Below are positions 15,985-25,422 of a DNA stretch of 64,000 nt, piece after piece. Numbering within the stretch: the stretch's first letter is position 1; every line of letters starts with the position of its first letter. Position numbers and translations under genes: made by a program. The notes below the pieces were generated by a model. It did not search any database, was not told the DNA's origin, and worked only from the letters and a program-made list of their open reading frames with translations. Location: NCBI GenBank assembly GCA_003934925.1, contig JQIX01000014.1:37273-101272 (forward strand), in the 5' to 3' direction. Origin of the DNA: Epsilonproteobacteria bacterium (ex Lamellibrachia satsuma). GTDB taxonomy: Bacteria; Campylobacterota; Campylobacteria; Campylobacterales; Sulfurovaceae.

Positions 15985-16777
15985 CTAAATTATCCTTTAA
16001 TTCATTATATATGTGATGATAAATAGATGTCTCAGCTTCATGAGGGCGTAAGTTGGAATCCAATCCGAACTTAACAAAAGTTTGATCGACCAGATCTTTG
16101 GGAAAAACAGTTGTAAGGTTTTTAGAGAGTTTTTTGCGTGGTTGTGCAAAAGCGATCTTCAAGAACGCTTCAAACTTCTCATCATCCTGTGACTTGTTCT
16201 TCTCTATTAAAAGCACGGCAGAAGTGACATTCGGAGGAGGAACAAATGCTTCGGGTTCTACTTCGAAACACAGTGTGGCCTTTCCTACGCTTGCAGCAAG
16301 TACAGAAAGAGCAGAAAACTCTTTTTGTTTTACACCTGCTGCAAACTTCACGGCAACTTCTTTTTGAACCATGACCAAAATACTTTGGCACCGTTCATCT
16401 TTAAATGCTTTTAAGATGATATTGGTCGCGATATAGTAGGGCAGGTTTGCCACCAGATGATAAGGCTCATCCAGCAGGCTCCCTGACTCCCAACGCTCAA
16501 GCACATCTCCGCACCGTAATTCAAAGTTCCCTTGACGGATAGGTTCTTCAAATTCAGTAGTAAGATGCTCACATAATCTTTTATCAACCTCAAATGCTGT
16601 GACATTTCGAACTTTTACAAGTTCTTTGGTTAAATCACCTAAGCCAGGCCCAATCTCTGCAACTCTCAAGTTGTCATTGGGCATCGCTTGGATGATTTTA
16701 TGAAGATAGATATCGTTCTTCAAAAAGTTTTGACCGAACTTCTTGCTTGCAAATTCGGCTAAATTTTCAATAATCAT
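15902..16777 (-). CDS. rsmA: 16S rRNA adenine dimethyltransferase RsmA (KsgA)
   Basis: Dimethylates A1518 and A1519 of 16S rRNA in late 30S maturation. Start taken as the ATG at 16777, with GAAGG 11 bases ahead; the in-frame GTG at 16795 lies over that site. The product begins MIIENLAEFASKKFGQNFLKN, shows the SAM motif VAEIGPGLGDLT, and the N-L-P-Y motif NLPYYIAT. The C-terminal tail is unusually basic (SKQRKLSKSRAKAAERQ) and is encoded in the segment overlapping the rnj start in another frame. Confidence 0.93.
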   Translation of the reverse strand: MIIENLAEFASKKFGQNFLKNDIYLHKIIQAMPNDNLRVAEIGPGLGDLTKELVKVRNVTAFEVDKRLCEHLTTEFEEPIRQGNFELRCGDVLERWESGSLLDEPYHLVANLPYYIATNIILKAFKDERCQSILVMVQKEVAVKFAAGVKQKEFSALSVLAASVGKATLCFEVEPEAFVPPPNVTSAVLLIEKNKSQDDEKFEAFLKIAFAQPRKKLSKNLTTVFPKDLVDQTFVKFGLDSNLRPHEAETSIYHHIYNELKDNLDGKQRSKQRKLSKSRAKAAERQKTQPS

Positions 16778-16868
16778 ACTATAAAATACCTTCACATTAT
16801 ATGCTAATCCCCTATTTGGGATAATTTTTGTATAATTCTATCATAATTTTAAGAACAATGGACTATTA

Positions 16869-17633
16869 ATGGATTATTTTGCAAAACGAATCATTCCCTG
16901 CCTGGATGTTAATAACGGACGAGTGGTTAAAGGTGTGAATTTTGTGGGCTTACGTGATGCAGGCGACCCGGTTGAGGTGGCTAAGCGTTACAATGAAGAG
17001 GGTGCCGATGAGATCACCTTTCTTGATATCGGTGCAAGCCACGAAGGTAGAGACACCATTGTTGATGTAGTGAAAAAAGTAGCCCAGGAAGTTTTCATTC
17101 CTTTGACGGTAGGCGGAGGTATCCGGGAACTTTCAGATATCTACAATCTTCTGAATGTAGGTTGTGACAAAGTAAGTATCAATTCAGCTGCCATTAAACG
17201 ACCGGCATTTATAGCAGAAGGTGCAAAGCGTTTTGGTTCCCAGTGTATTGTCGTAGCTATAGATGCCAAAAGGGTTTCAGATGGTAAATGGCATGTCTAT
17301 ACCCATGGCGGGCGTAATGACACAGGTATCGATGCGATGGAATGGGCAAAGGAAGCATATAACAGAGGAGCAGGCGAACTGCTTGTGACTTCTATGGATG
17401 CAGATGGAACCAAAGCAGGATTCGATAATGAGCTTAATCGAAAGATAGGTGAACTTGTTAATATCCCGGTGATTGCAAGTGGTGGGGCAGGGACGATGAA
17501 GCATATAGAAGAAGCTTTTACTTTGGGGCATGCAGATGCGGCACTGGCAGCATCGATCTTTCACTTTAGGGAGATCGATATTATGGAACTGAAACATTAT
17601 CTCAAAGGGAAAAATATCCCTGTGAGACTTTAG
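16869..17633 (+). CDS. hisF: Imidazole glycerol phosphate synthase, cyclase subunit
   Basis: With HisH it makes IGP and AICAR from PRFAR, linking histidine and purine synthesis. 254 residues, a full TIM barrel. [19 protein letters not shown] opens the protein and includes catalytic Asp11. VAIDAKRV carries the second catalytic Asp, and GVNF, GGGIRE, SGGAG and LAASIFHF phosphate-binding loops are visible. hisH is not nearby. The stop is followed after one base by the next ATG, so the two genes form a unit. Confidence 0.96.
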   Translation: MDYFAKRIIPCLDVNNGRVVKGVNFVGLRDAGDPVEVAKRYNEEGADEITFLDIGASHEGRDTIVDVVKKVAQEVFIPLTVGGGIRELSDIYNLLNVGCDKVSINSAAIKRPAFIAEGAKRFGSQCIVVAIDAKRVSDGKWHVYTHGGRNDTGIDAMEWAKEAYNRGAGELLVTSMDADGTKAGFDNELNRKIGELVNIPVIASGGAGTMKHIEEAFTLGHADAALAASIFHFREIDIMELKHYLKGKNIPVRL

Positions 17634-17634
17634 T

Positions 17635-18261
17635 ATGATAATATGTGCCGGAGAAAGTGAACAGTTTGATTTTGCTATACCTGTAGGTATAGGCATGATA
17701 GATGTGGCTATCAACCTCACAAAGTTATGCATGGAAAATCTTCCTGATTCTTTGATCTTTGTCGGAACGGCAGGGAGTTACGGAGATAAAGAGATATTCG
17801 ATATTATTGAGTCACGGACAGCTGCCAATATAGAGAACAGTTTCTTTGCAGGCGGTTCTTATACTCCTATTGAAAGTAGGGTATCGATGATTGAAGATGT
17901 TTCACGTGAAACCTATGAAGCAGACAACAGTTCATCGTGTGTGGGGCTGAAACCGGAGCGGTGGAGCAAATTGACACGCATAAGCAAGGAAACAGTAGTA
18001 AATTCTTCAAATTATATTACGACAGATAAGCAGGTGTCAAAATACTATTTGGAAAATAACATTCATTTGGAAAACATGGAATTCTATGCTGTACTGAAAG
18101 TGGCGAAGGCATTTGGCATTCCGGCAGAAGGGATATTGATAGTAACTAATTATTGTGATGAAAATGCACATAGTGATTTTCTCAAAAACCATAAAGAAGC
18201 AATGAAAAAACTAGATGCATATGTAAAAAATATGATCAAAGAGCAGATGGTAGAAAAATAA
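17635..18261 (+). CDS. Nucleoside phosphorylase-superfamily protein (PNP/UDP type)
   Basis: 208 residues, shorter than typical PNP or MTA nucleosidase. It opens with a conserved-like MIICAGESEQFDFAIPVGIG, has LIFVGTAGSYGD in the phosphate- or ribose-site position, and ends with NMEFYAVLKVAKAFGIPAEGILIVTNYCDENAH, the N-M-E-x-x-A signature region of the PNP_UDP_1 fold. It probably hydrolyses or phosphorolyses a purine nucleoside. The exact substrate is not readable. It follows hisF directly. Confidence 0.75.
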   Translation: MIICAGESEQFDFAIPVGIGMIDVAINLTKLCMENLPDSLIFVGTAGSYGDKEIFDIIESRTAANIENSFFAGGSYTPIESRVSMIEDVSRETYEADNSSSCVGLKPERWSKLTRISKETVVNSSNYITTDKQVSKYYLENNIHLENMEFYAVLKVAKAFGIPAEGILIVTNYCDENAHSDFLKNHKEAMKKLDAYVKNMIKEQMVEK

Positions 18262-18363
18262 TGCTGTCGACCATATTTGGGCGATTGCCCCTATGAAGAT
18301 TGGAATAATGCGGGGGTGCCTCTTATAGGTACCTGATTTTAGAAAATTAAAAAGACAACAATC

Positions 18364-19434
18364 ATGAAAAAAATAATACAAGACCTAACAAAAGAAGAAC
18401 TAAGTGAAAAGATCAAGCCTGCGTTCAGGGCAAAACAGATCTATAATTGGATCTACCATAAATATGCTACCTCTTTTGAAGAGATGAAAAATCTTCCTAA
18501 AGAGATGAGAGAGAAGCTGGATGAAGAGTATACACTCACTCCGCTCAAAACACTGACGGTACAAGACAGTATAGATGGCAGTCGTAAATATCTTTTTGAA
18601 CTTCATGACGGGCATACGGTAGAAGCCGTATTACTTTTGATGCGCGATAAAGAGTATAACGAAGATGGCTCTGTAAAGCATCAGGAACGCTATACAGTGT
18701 GTATCTCCTCTCAGGTAGGGTGTAAGGTAGGATGTGCCTTTTGTTTGACTGCAAAGGGCGGTTTTATGCGTAATTTGACACCAGGAGAAATCGTTGAACA
18801 ACTGCGTATGATCAAAAAAGATAATGATATTGCTGCCAACCGCCGTGTCAATATCGTTTTCATGGGTATGGGTGAGCCTCTTGACAACCTTGAAGCTGTT
18901 ACGAAGGCTGTCAAGATCTTTGCAGATGAAGAAGGAATGGCCATCGCACCGCATAGACAGACTATCTCAACATCAGGTCTTAGCAGCAAGATAGAAAAGC
19001 TTGGCAAAATGGATCTTGGTATCAATCTTGCCATTTCTCTGCATGCCGTAGACGATGAGCTCAGACAACAGCTGATGCCTATTAACAAAGCTTATAACAT
19101 TGAGTCGATCATTACGGCTGTGAAAAACTTTCCTGTCAATGCCAGAAAAAGGGTGATGTTTGAGTATCTTGTCATTAAGGATGTCAATGATGACATCTCT
19201 GCAGCGAAGAAACTTTTGAGTCTTTTGGACGGCATTAAAGCTAAAGTGAATTTGATCTATTTCAATCCTTACGGCGGTACGGAATTTAAAAGGCCATCTG
19301 AAAAAGATATGAAAGTATTTCAGGAATATTTAACCTCAAGAGGACTACACTGCACCATCCGTGAGTCCAAAGGACTCGATATCTCTGCTGCTTGCGGGCA
19401 GTTAAGAGAGCAGGAATCGGAAGGAGAACTGTAA
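18364..19434 (+). CDS. rlmN: 23S rRNA/tRNA adenine-C2 methyltransferase RlmN
   Basis: A radical-SAM enzyme methylating A2503 of 23S rRNA and A37 of some tRNAs. 356 residues. The cluster motif CKVGCAFC gives Cys120, Cys124 and Cys127. The catalytic Cys pair member is in SAACGQL (Cys344). Typical stretches [17 protein letters not shown] and AISLHAVDD are present. The 102-bp gap before it (18262-18363) contains no convincing gene. Its stop overlaps the ATG of a 32-aa peptide gene. Confidence 0.95.
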   Translation: MKKIIQDLTKEELSEKIKPAFRAKQIYNWIYHKYATSFEEMKNLPKEMREKLDEEYTLTPLKTLTVQDSIDGSRKYLFELHDGHTVEAVLLLMRDKEYNEDGSVKHQERYTVCISSQVGCKVGCAFCLTAKGGFMRNLTPGEIVEQLRMIKKDNDIAANRRVNIVFMGMGEPLDNLEAVTKAVKIFADEEGMAIAPHRQTISTSGLSSKIEKLGKMDLGINLAISLHAVDDELRQQLMPINKAYNIESIITAVKNFPVNARKRVMFEYLVIKDVNDDISAAKKLLSLLDGIKAKVNLIYFNPYGGTEFKRPSEKDMKVFQEYLTSRGLHCTIRESKGLDISAACGQLREQESEGEL

Positions 19435-19532
19435 TGCCTGATATTCAGATATTTCTATTGGTATTTATTGTACTTGTTGTAGGTGTGGGTGGTGGATGGT
19501 TCATATATGAATCAAACCGTTCAGACGATTAA
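19434..19532 (+). CDS. 32-aa single-pass membrane peptide
   Basis: A frame begins at the ATG that overlaps the rlmN stop (TAATG) and ends with TAA at 19532. The product starts [16 protein letters not shown] and is one hydrophobic helix with a Gly-rich end (GVGGGWFIYE) and an acidic C-terminus. Translational coupling and a tidy membrane-helix composition argue for a real small protein. It lies before a bidirectional hairpin. No family is recognised. Confidence 0.5.
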   Translation: MPDIQIFLLVFIVLVVGVGGGWFIYESNRSDD

Positions 19533-19540
19533 AATAGAGA

Positions 19541-19559
19541 GGCAGAATCTATTTCTGCC
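19541..19559. terminator. Bidirectional hairpin between convergent genes
   Basis: GGCAGAA (19541-19547) pairs with TTCTGCC (19553-19559) around a 5-base loop. It fills the 27-bp gap between the 32-aa gene and the stop of the pseudouridine synthase on the other strand. Confidence 0.5.
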
Positions 19560-20486
19560 CTACGAGTTAAATATCCTCTCTTCTTTTGGACAAATTAAGT
19601 TTTTCATCTTTTTGAAATCAACCTTGCTTTCTATATAAAATTGCGGTCCAAAACTAAAATTCAAACTTTGTGCATGAAGCATAAGTCTGCTTGCTCCAGT
19701 CTCTGCTTTCCTCTCTTCTAAAGTCAAACTGTCTTCCAGATAATCATTCGCCGTTTTAAAGGTCGTACCGTATATAGGGTCACCCAATATAGGATGTTTC
19801 ACGTGAAACAAATGTACCCTTATCTGATGTGTCCTTCCTGTATGGGGGTAGCAGGCTACCAGGGTGGCATCCAGCTTGGAATCATACTCCAATGGGATGA
19901 AGTCTGTATGGGAAACCTTGCCCTCTGCAGAGATAAAAACTTTATGTTTTGTTTGAGAATAGTCATTGTTTATTTTAACAGGTTCACTGATACTGAAAGG
20001 ATCGGCCAGTTTGCCGTCTACCCAGGCAAGGTAGGATTTTTTGATACTTCTGTCTTCAAAAGAACACTTTAGATAGGTTTCTGCTTTTTTGTGCTTGCTT
20101 GCCAAAAGCAAGCCTGAAGTTTCCATGTCTATACGGTGAACAGCATTGGCATTGTCTCCTGCTATGGTACGAATCTCATCCAGTAAAGAGTAGGGTGTTG
20201 ACATGGTATTTGGGTGAACCAAAACACCGGAATACTTTTCAAAGATCATAAAGTCCTTAGTATGAAAGAGCGGAGTATTTCCTTTGGAAGAAGGTTTAAA
20301 ATAGACTATTTCCACTTCCCCTTCTATGGAATCCCCTGTATTGAATATGGATTTGCCATTAATGAGCAGTCTGCCTTTTGCAAGAACCCGTTGTGCCTGT
20401 CCCTGTGTAAGGTTAAAGGTACGCATGATGAAAAGAAAGGCAGGCATCTTGTTCGGCACAGTAAACTTCTCTTTGACAAATGGCAT
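19560..20486 (-). CDS. RluA-family pseudouridine synthase
   Basis: 308 residues with an N-terminal S4-like segment (LTQGQAQRVLAKGRLLINGKSI) and the catalytic RluA domain. The signature HRIDMETSGLLLASK places the nucleophile at Asp120. Later AWVDGKL, GRTHQIRVHLFHVKHPILGDPIYG is the family's substrate-loop region. It modifies uridines in rRNA or tRNA; RluC/RluD/TruC types are alike at this level. It is divergent from purB, with a 73-bp intergenic region. Confidence 0.9.
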   Translation of the reverse strand: MPFVKEKFTVPNKMPAFLFIMRTFNLTQGQAQRVLAKGRLLINGKSIFNTGDSIEGEVEIVYFKPSSKGNTPLFHTKDFMIFEKYSGVLVHPNTMSTPYSLLDEIRTIAGDNANAVHRIDMETSGLLLASKHKKAETYLKCSFEDRSIKKSYLAWVDGKLADPFSISEPVKINNDYSQTKHKVFISAEGKVSHTDFIPLEYDSKLDATLVACYPHTGRTHQIRVHLFHVKHPILGDPIYGTTFKTANDYLEDSLTLEERKAETGASRLMLHAQSLNFSFGPQFYIESKVDFKKMKNLICPKEERIFNS

Positions 20487-20559
20487 ATTCTATTACCTCT
20501 CTATAACAGCTATTTTGGTAGAATAATACCAAAATTTTATACACATATAGGGGTATGGC

Positions 20560-21891
20560 ATGGTAGAAAGATATTCACGTGAAGAGATGGCAAGTAACTG
20601 GACGATGCAGGCAAAATATCAGGCATGGCTTGATGTTGAGGTTGCTGTGGTCAAGGCATGGAATAAACTGGGGCTTATTCCGGATGAAGATGCACAGAAG
20701 ATCGTTGACAATGCAGGATTCTCTGTAGAGCGGATTGATGAGATAGAAGCGGTTACAAGACATGACCTTATTGCATTTACAACTTCTGTTTCCGAAACAC
20801 TCGGAGAAGAAAGCCGTTGGTTCCACTACGGTATGACCTCTTCAGATACCGTTGATACAGCTGTTGCCCTTCAAATGAAACGTTCACTCCAGATCATTAT
20901 AGAAGATGTGAAAATGATGATGGGGTCTATTAAAAAAAGAGCGATGGAACACAAAATGACACTCATGGTGGGAAGAAGCCACGGTATTCATGGTGAGCCT
21001 ATTACCTTTGGGCTGGTCCTTGCCGTCTGGTATGATGAGATGGCCCGTCACCTTGAGAATCTGGAACAGACCATGAAAGTGATCTCGGTAGGACAGATCA
21101 GTGGCGCTATGGGTAACTTTGCCCATGCACCGCTTGAACTCGAAGAGTATGCGATGGAAGAGCTTGGGCTTCAGCCTGCACCGGTATCCAATCAAGTGAT
21201 CCAGAGAGACAGATATGCAAGACTTGCTACGGCACTGGCACTGCTCGCATCAAGTATTGAAAAATTTGCTGTGCAGGTAAGGCACTGGCAGCGTACTGAA
21301 GTATATGAGTGTGAAGAATACTTTGCAAAAGGACAGAAAGGTTCATCTGCTATGCCGCATAAAAGAAATCCTATCCTGACAGAGAATATTACAGGGCTTG
21401 CACGTATGATACGAGCGTATGCAGCACCTGCCATGGAGAATGTGGCACTTTGGCATGAGAGAGATATTTCACATTCCTCAACAGAGCGTTTTTGGCTGCC
21501 TGATTCTTTTATCACATCAGACTTCATGCTTCACCGTATGAACAATGTGATCGCAAACCTTACGGTCATGCCTGAGAACATGATGAAGAACCTGAATCTT
21601 ACAGGCGGACTAGTCTTCTCCCAGCGCGTACTTCTTGAGCTTCCTAAAGCAGGTGTGAGCCGTGAAGATGCCTACAGAATTGTACAGCGTAATGCGATGA
21701 AAGTATGGGAAGAGATCCAACAGGGAAAACCAACCACAAATGAAAAAGGGGAATCCCTTTATCTTCAGTATCTACTTGCCGATGATGAGCTGAGGAAGTC
21801 ATTGAGTGAAGAGCAGATCAGAGAGTGTTTTAATTTTGATTATTATACGAAGAACGTAGACAAGATATTTGCACGCGTTTTTAATAAATAA
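20560..21891 (+). CDS. purB: Adenylosuccinate lyase
   Basis: Cleaves SAICAR and adenylosuccinate, releasing fumarate, in purine synthesis. 443 residues, the size of the Gram-positive/epsilon type. Visible motifs: TSSDT (93-97), HGIHGEP (141-147, catalytic His) and the superfamily signature GSSAMPHKRNP (261-271). The gene is monocistronic, divergent from the pseudouridine synthase, and closes with a strong hairpin. Confidence 0.96.
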   Translation: MVERYSREEMASNWTMQAKYQAWLDVEVAVVKAWNKLGLIPDEDAQKIVDNAGFSVERIDEIEAVTRHDLIAFTTSVSETLGEESRWFHYGMTSSDTVDTAVALQMKRSLQIIIEDVKMMMGSIKKRAMEHKMTLMVGRSHGIHGEPITFGLVLAVWYDEMARHLENLEQTMKVISVGQISGAMGNFAHAPLELEEYAMEELGLQPAPVSNQVIQRDRYARLATALALLASSIEKFAVQVRHWQRTEVYECEEYFAKGQKGSSAMPHKRNPILTENITGLARMIRAYAAPAMENVALWHERDISHSSTERFWLPDSFITSDFMLHRMNNVIANLTVMPENMMKNLNLTGGLVFSQRVLLELPKAGVSREDAYRIVQRNAMKVWEEIQQGKPTTNEKGESLYLQYLLADDELRKSLSEEQIRECFNFDYYTKNVDKIFARVFNK

Positions 21892-21893
21892 AG

Positions 21894-21929
21894 TTTCACG
21901 GAGAGAGGGCTTACCTCCCCTCCGTGAAA
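21894..21929 (+). terminator. Strong hairpin after purB
   Basis: TTTCACGGAG and CTCCGTGAAA pair, with an inner AGAGGG/CCTCCC extension around CTTA. It starts 2 bp after the purB stop. A pyrimidine/T-rich run (TCTTCCCTCTTTTTTT) begins about 10 bases later, not immediately. Confidence 0.6.
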
Positions 21930-22106
21930 AGTGTTATCTTCCCTCTTTTTTTCTTTATAAAAAAGACTTCATATTTCCAAGAGGTATCGGTACTATCGGT
22001 ATTTATAAAAATATCACATTTTCTTATAAAAATATTGTCTAAAAATGATACAGGAATTAACAAATATTCAAGCATAATTTGAGTAAAATCAAATTTATTT
22101 AACCCG

Positions 22107-22112
22107 TATAAT
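22107..22112 (+). promoter_or_regulatory. TATAAT box of nrdA
   Basis: TATAAT 35 bp before the nrdA start. No clear -35 hexamer; the T/A-rich upstream is in keeping with Campylobacterota promoters. No NrdR box was recognised by eye. Confidence 0.5.
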
Positions 22113-22146
22113 TGGCGGGATTTTTGTTTTATTTTAGGGAGTAGAA

Positions 22147-24516
22147 ATGATCAGAGTTGTTAAACGGAACGGAAGAGTAGAAACCTTGGATGTATCAAAA
22201 ATTCAAAAATATACAGCAGCTGCTGTAGCTGGCTTGGACAATGTAAGTCAGAGTGAATTAGAAGTTGATGCCAAGCTGCAGTTTCGTGATATGATCAGCT
22301 CAGAAGAGATACAGACAACACTGATCAAAACAGCAGTTGACAAAATCGATATTGACAAGCCTAACTGGACTTTTGTAGCGGCTAGACTGTTCCTCTATGA
22401 CATTTACCATAAAGCAACAGGATTTACAGGCTATAACCACCTTCGTGATCATTTTGAAAGAGGGGAGAAAGAGGGGCGTATTGTACTTGGGCTTAAAGAC
22501 AAGTATGACCTCGATGACTTGAATGACTATATCAAGCCGGAGCGTGATTTACAGTTTACATATCTTGGGTTACGTACACTGTACGATAGATATCTTCTGA
22601 AAGACCGTAACAGTGTACCTATAGAACTGCCTCAACAGCTTTTCATGGGTGTGGCAATGTTCCTGGCACAAAATGAATTTGATTGTCAAACATGGGCAAA
22701 AAAATTCTATGATATTTTGAGTAAATTTGAAGTGATGGCAGCCACACCGACACTCTCCAATGCAAGAACACCCAGACACCAGCTAAGCTCATGCTACATT
22801 GGTTCCACTCCGGATAATATTGAAGGTATTTTTGACGGCTATAAAGAGATGGCACTGCTTTCCAAATTTGGTGGGGGTATCGGTTGGGACTGGTCACTGG
22901 TCCGTGGTATGGGTTCATATATTGATGGGCATAAGCATGCGGCCGGAGGGATCGTCCCGTTCCTTAAGATCGCCAACGATGTAGCCATTGCTGTTGATCA
23001 GTTGGGTACACGTAAAGGAGCCATAGCGGTTTACATTGAGCCTTGGCATGTGGATGTGCGTGATTTTCTTGATCTCAAAAAGAACTCCGGTGAAGAGCGC
23101 CGTAGGGCACATGACCTTTTCCCCGCACTCTGGCTCAATGACCTCTTTATGCAAAGAGTAGAAGAAGACAGTACATGGACACTTTTTGATCCTTTCGAAG
23201 TGACAGAATTGACAGAACTTTACGGAGAGGATTTTGAAAAACGTTATACAGAACTTGAACATTCTGATGATGATATCACCAGAGAAGTGATCTCTGCAAA
23301 AGGGCTTTGGAAAGAGATACTTCGAAGCTACTTTGAGACAGGAAATCCCTTCCTTACCTTTAAAGATGCTGCCAACAGAGCCAACCCGAACAAGCATGTG
23401 GGTGTCATCAGATCTTCGAACCTTTGTACGGAGATCTTCCAGAATACAAGACCTAATACCTATAAAACAAGATTCACTTTTACGGACGGCAGTATAGAAT
23501 CTTATGATGAACATGAAATGTTGACTGTTGACAACGGTACGACCAAGCCGGCAAAGAAAGTAACAGCGCTTGACAGCCTGAACGGTAAACAGATATGGAT
23601 CGTCGATAAAGAAAAACTGGATGGTGATACAGCTGTATGTAATCTTGCTTCTGTCAACCTCTCCAAAATACACACACAAGAAGATCTGGCTCGTGTCGTA
23701 CCTACAGCTGTGCGTATGCTTGACAATGTCATAGATCTTAATTTCTATCCTCTTGCAAAAGTAAAGAGAACCAACGAAAAATCAAGATCCATTGGTCTTG
23801 GGGTCATGGGTGAAGCACAAATGCTCGCAGAGAATAAGATAGAGTGGGGAAGCTATGAACACTTCACCAAAGTAGATGAAGTGATGGAATCTCTCTCTTA
23901 TTATGCGATCCGTTCTTCCAGTGACCTGGCATTGGAAAAAGGGAAGTATCCTACTTATGAAGGTTCGGACTGGGCTAAAGGTATCTTTCCTATTGACAAG
24001 GCAAATGAGAATGCCTGTAAACTGGTTGACAGAGGCGGACTTTTCGGTTATAGCCATGACTGGCAGGCACTCAAAGATAAGGTTAAAACAGACGGTATGA
24101 GGAACGGTTACCTTATGGCGATTGCTCCTACCTCTTCCATTTCTATCCTGACAGGTACGACACAAGCCATTGAACCGGTGTATAAAAGAAAATGGTTCGA
24201 AGAGAACCTCTCCGGACTTATTCCTGTAGTGGCACCAAACCTCTCGTCTGAGACATGGCAGTACTATACTCCGAGCTATGACCTCGATCAGAATGTACTT
24301 ATCAAAGCCGGGGCGATCCGCCAGAAGTGGATAGACCAGGGGCAATCATTGAACATCTTTATTACGCTTGACAAAGCAAGCGGTAAATATTTGAATGAAA
24401 TCTATATGAATGCCTGGAAGTTTGGATTGAAGTCGACGTATTATTTGAGAAGTCAGTCACCTGAATCTTCTAATGATGTTGAGGATAGATCTCAAGAGTG
24501 TGTTGGGTGTCAATAG
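22147..24516 (+). CDS. nrdA: Ribonucleoside-diphosphate reductase, alpha subunit (class Ia)
   Basis: Reduces NDPs to dNDPs with NrdB. 789 residues. An N-terminal ATP-cone (MIRVVKRNGRVETLDVSKI onward, about 1-90) provides allosteric activity control. ATPTLSNARTPRHQLSSCYIG carries one redox Cys. NLCTEI holds the thiyl-radical Cys427, and CNLASVNLSKI and PTSSISILTGTTQAIEPVY follow. The C-terminus ends in C-x-x-C (CVGCQ), the shuttle pair. nrdB is 4 kb away rather than adjacent, so the subunits are expressed from separate promoters. Confidence 0.96.
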   Translation: MIRVVKRNGRVETLDVSKIQKYTAAAVAGLDNVSQSELEVDAKLQFRDMISSEEIQTTLIKTAVDKIDIDKPNWTFVAARLFLYDIYHKATGFTGYNHLRDHFERGEKEGRIVLGLKDKYDLDDLNDYIKPERDLQFTYLGLRTLYDRYLLKDRNSVPIELPQQLFMGVAMFLAQNEFDCQTWAKKFYDILSKFEVMAATPTLSNARTPRHQLSSCYIGSTPDNIEGIFDGYKEMALLSKFGGGIGWDWSLVRGMGSYIDGHKHAAGGIVPFLKIANDVAIAVDQLGTRKGAIAVYIEPWHVDVRDFLDLKKNSGEERRRAHDLFPALWLNDLFMQRVEEDSTWTLFDPFEVTELTELYGEDFEKRYTELEHSDDDITREVISAKGLWKEILRSYFETGNPFLTFKDAANRANPNKHVGVIRSSNLCTEIFQNTRPNTYKTRFTFTDGSIESYDEHEMLTVDNGTTKPAKKVTALDSLNGKQIWIVDKEKLDGDTAVCNLASVNLSKIHTQEDLARVVPTAVRMLDNVIDLNFYPLAKVKRTNEKSRSIGLGVMGEAQMLAENKIEWGSYEHFTKVDEVMESLSYYAIRSSSDLALEKGKYPTYEGSDWAKGIFPIDKANENACKLVDRGGLFGYSHDWQALKDKVKTDGMRNGYLMAIAPTSSISILTGTTQAIEPVYKRKWFEENLSGLIPVVAPNLSSETWQYYTPSYDLDQNVLIKAGAIRQKWIDQGQSLNIFITLDKASGKYLNEIYMNAWKFGLKSTYYLRSQSPESSNDVEDRSQECVGCQ

Positions 24517-24893
24517 TTTAACTTTAGAAACAACACAGAAACTTATTTTTTGTTTTTCTAAAGTATTCATAGATGTCGTCTAGCAAAAAATTAGTCAAAA
24601 TATGTATAATGGTTTGAGAAGTAGATAATCGAGGAAAGTTTCTAGAATATGGGGGGGCTTTCTTGGGTTATCAAGAATGATTGCAGTCATTCTCGATACT
24701 CAATCAAAAACGAGGTTTTAAGAGAGAAGATTCTTTTGCTTAAGAAATCAGTGTTATTTTAGCATGAAATTTGTCTTTTGGGCACAAAGTGCATAAAAAT
24801 AAGTATAAGTTTTATGCAGGTGTTTCTATCTGCTACTGATTAAATCCATTTTCTTTCTTATTCATCAAATATTTATTACATTAAGGAGTCGTA
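24517..24893. other. Gene-free gap after nrdA
   Basis: 377 bp with no supported gene. It contains one hairpin, AGAATGA (24674-24680)/TCATTCT (24687-24693), and a run of seven G at about 24652-24658. Nothing else is recognised. Confidence 0.5.
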
Positions 24894-25073
24894 ATGACAC
24901 GTGTTAAGAATGATATTTTAGCTAATGCTAATGAGTTAATAGTAAGGTTTAAAAATGGAGGAAAGTATCGTTTATTAATAGATACTCTACAAGTTGAACT
25001 TGTAAAAGATAACTATGGCCAAGATTGTGTATTTATTAATAATAGACTATGGAAAGTAAAGGAGGTATCATAA
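24894..25073 (+). CDS. 59-aa hypothetical protein, first gene of a two-gene cassette
   Basis: The frame starts at ATG 24894 behind a good AAGGAG site and ends with TAA at 25071-25073. The product begins MTRVKNDILANANELIVRF and ends in VFINNRLWKVKEVS; it looks like a small beta-rich domain. The stop overlaps the next ATG (TAATG), and the second gene's AAAGGAGG site lies within its 3' end, so translation is coupled. No family is recognised. Base composition is more AT-rich than nearby housekeeping genes. Confidence 0.6.
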   Translation: MTRVKNDILANANELIVRFKNGGKYRLLIDTLQVELVKDNYGQDCVFINNRLWKVKEVS

Positions 25074-25282
25074 TGGCAGTTAATATTCGAGGAAACAGAG
25101 ATGGAGACAATGGACATAATGAGTCTTATACAATTCTAGGTAGAGGTACAGTATCTAGACCAAGATTAGTTAGAGAAGTAAAATCTGGTAAACATCCAAA
25201 TCATACTACTATTAAAATTAGTGGTATTGAATATGTAAAAGCAAAACCAGATAATAAAATGAAAAATAACGTAAATCGATAA
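25073..25282 (+). CDS. DUF3892-like small protein
   Basis: 69 residues from the ATG at 25073, chosen over the upstream frame start because of the AAAGGAGGT site 8 bases ahead and the TAATG overlap. The sequence MAVNIRGNRDGDNGHNESY then RPRLVREVKSGKHPN then GIEYVKAKPDNKMKNNV fits the short DUF3892 pattern (basic V-x-x-I/V-x-x-G, then Y-V-x-x-x-P-D near the end). Function is unknown. A perfect-stem terminator follows 8 bp on. Confidence 0.65.
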   Translation: MAVNIRGNRDGDNGHNESYTILGRGTVSRPRLVREVKSGKHPNHTTIKISGIEYVKAKPDNKMKNNVNR

Positions 25283-25290
25283 TTTTTTCT

Positions 25291-25315
25291 CATTACCACG
25301 GTTTCCGTGGTAATG
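25291..25315 (+). terminator. Terminator of the DUF3892 cassette
   Basis: CATTACCACGG (25291-25301) and CCGTGGTAATG (25305-25315) form a perfect 11-bp stem with a TTT loop, followed by a T-rich run (CATCTTCAATATTTTTT). Confidence 0.75.
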
Positions 25316-25362
25316 CATCTTCAATATTTTTTCATCCAAAACTTTTATCTCTTTCTCTTTCA

Positions 25363-25422
25363 TTCCTTTTCTTTTTTTTCATGCGCAAAAAAAGAAAACG
25401 AAGCCAAAAGAAAAAAGCACAA
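25363..25422. repeat. 60-bp hairpin repeat, copy A
   Basis: An imperfect palindrome in which TTTTCTTTTTTT can pair with AAAAAAAGAAAA around a GCGC-containing loop, followed by AAAAGAAAAAAGCAC. Nearly the same sequence occurs at 49977-50037, with about three differences. Both copies are intergenic. Confidence 0.7.

Noticed and set aside
14905..16026. Long plus-strand open frame opposite rnj (373 codons)
   Set aside because: It is the antisense of a clear RNase J gene; composition follows the codon bias of the real gene, and no domain or ribosome site is seen.
22084..22146. NrdR boxes in front of nrdA
   Set aside because: No pair of palindromic 16-mers with proper phasing could be found by eye.
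22915..23679. Minus-strand open frame within nrdA
   Set aside because: It overlaps the conserved catalytic part of NrdA; no motifs or start signals.
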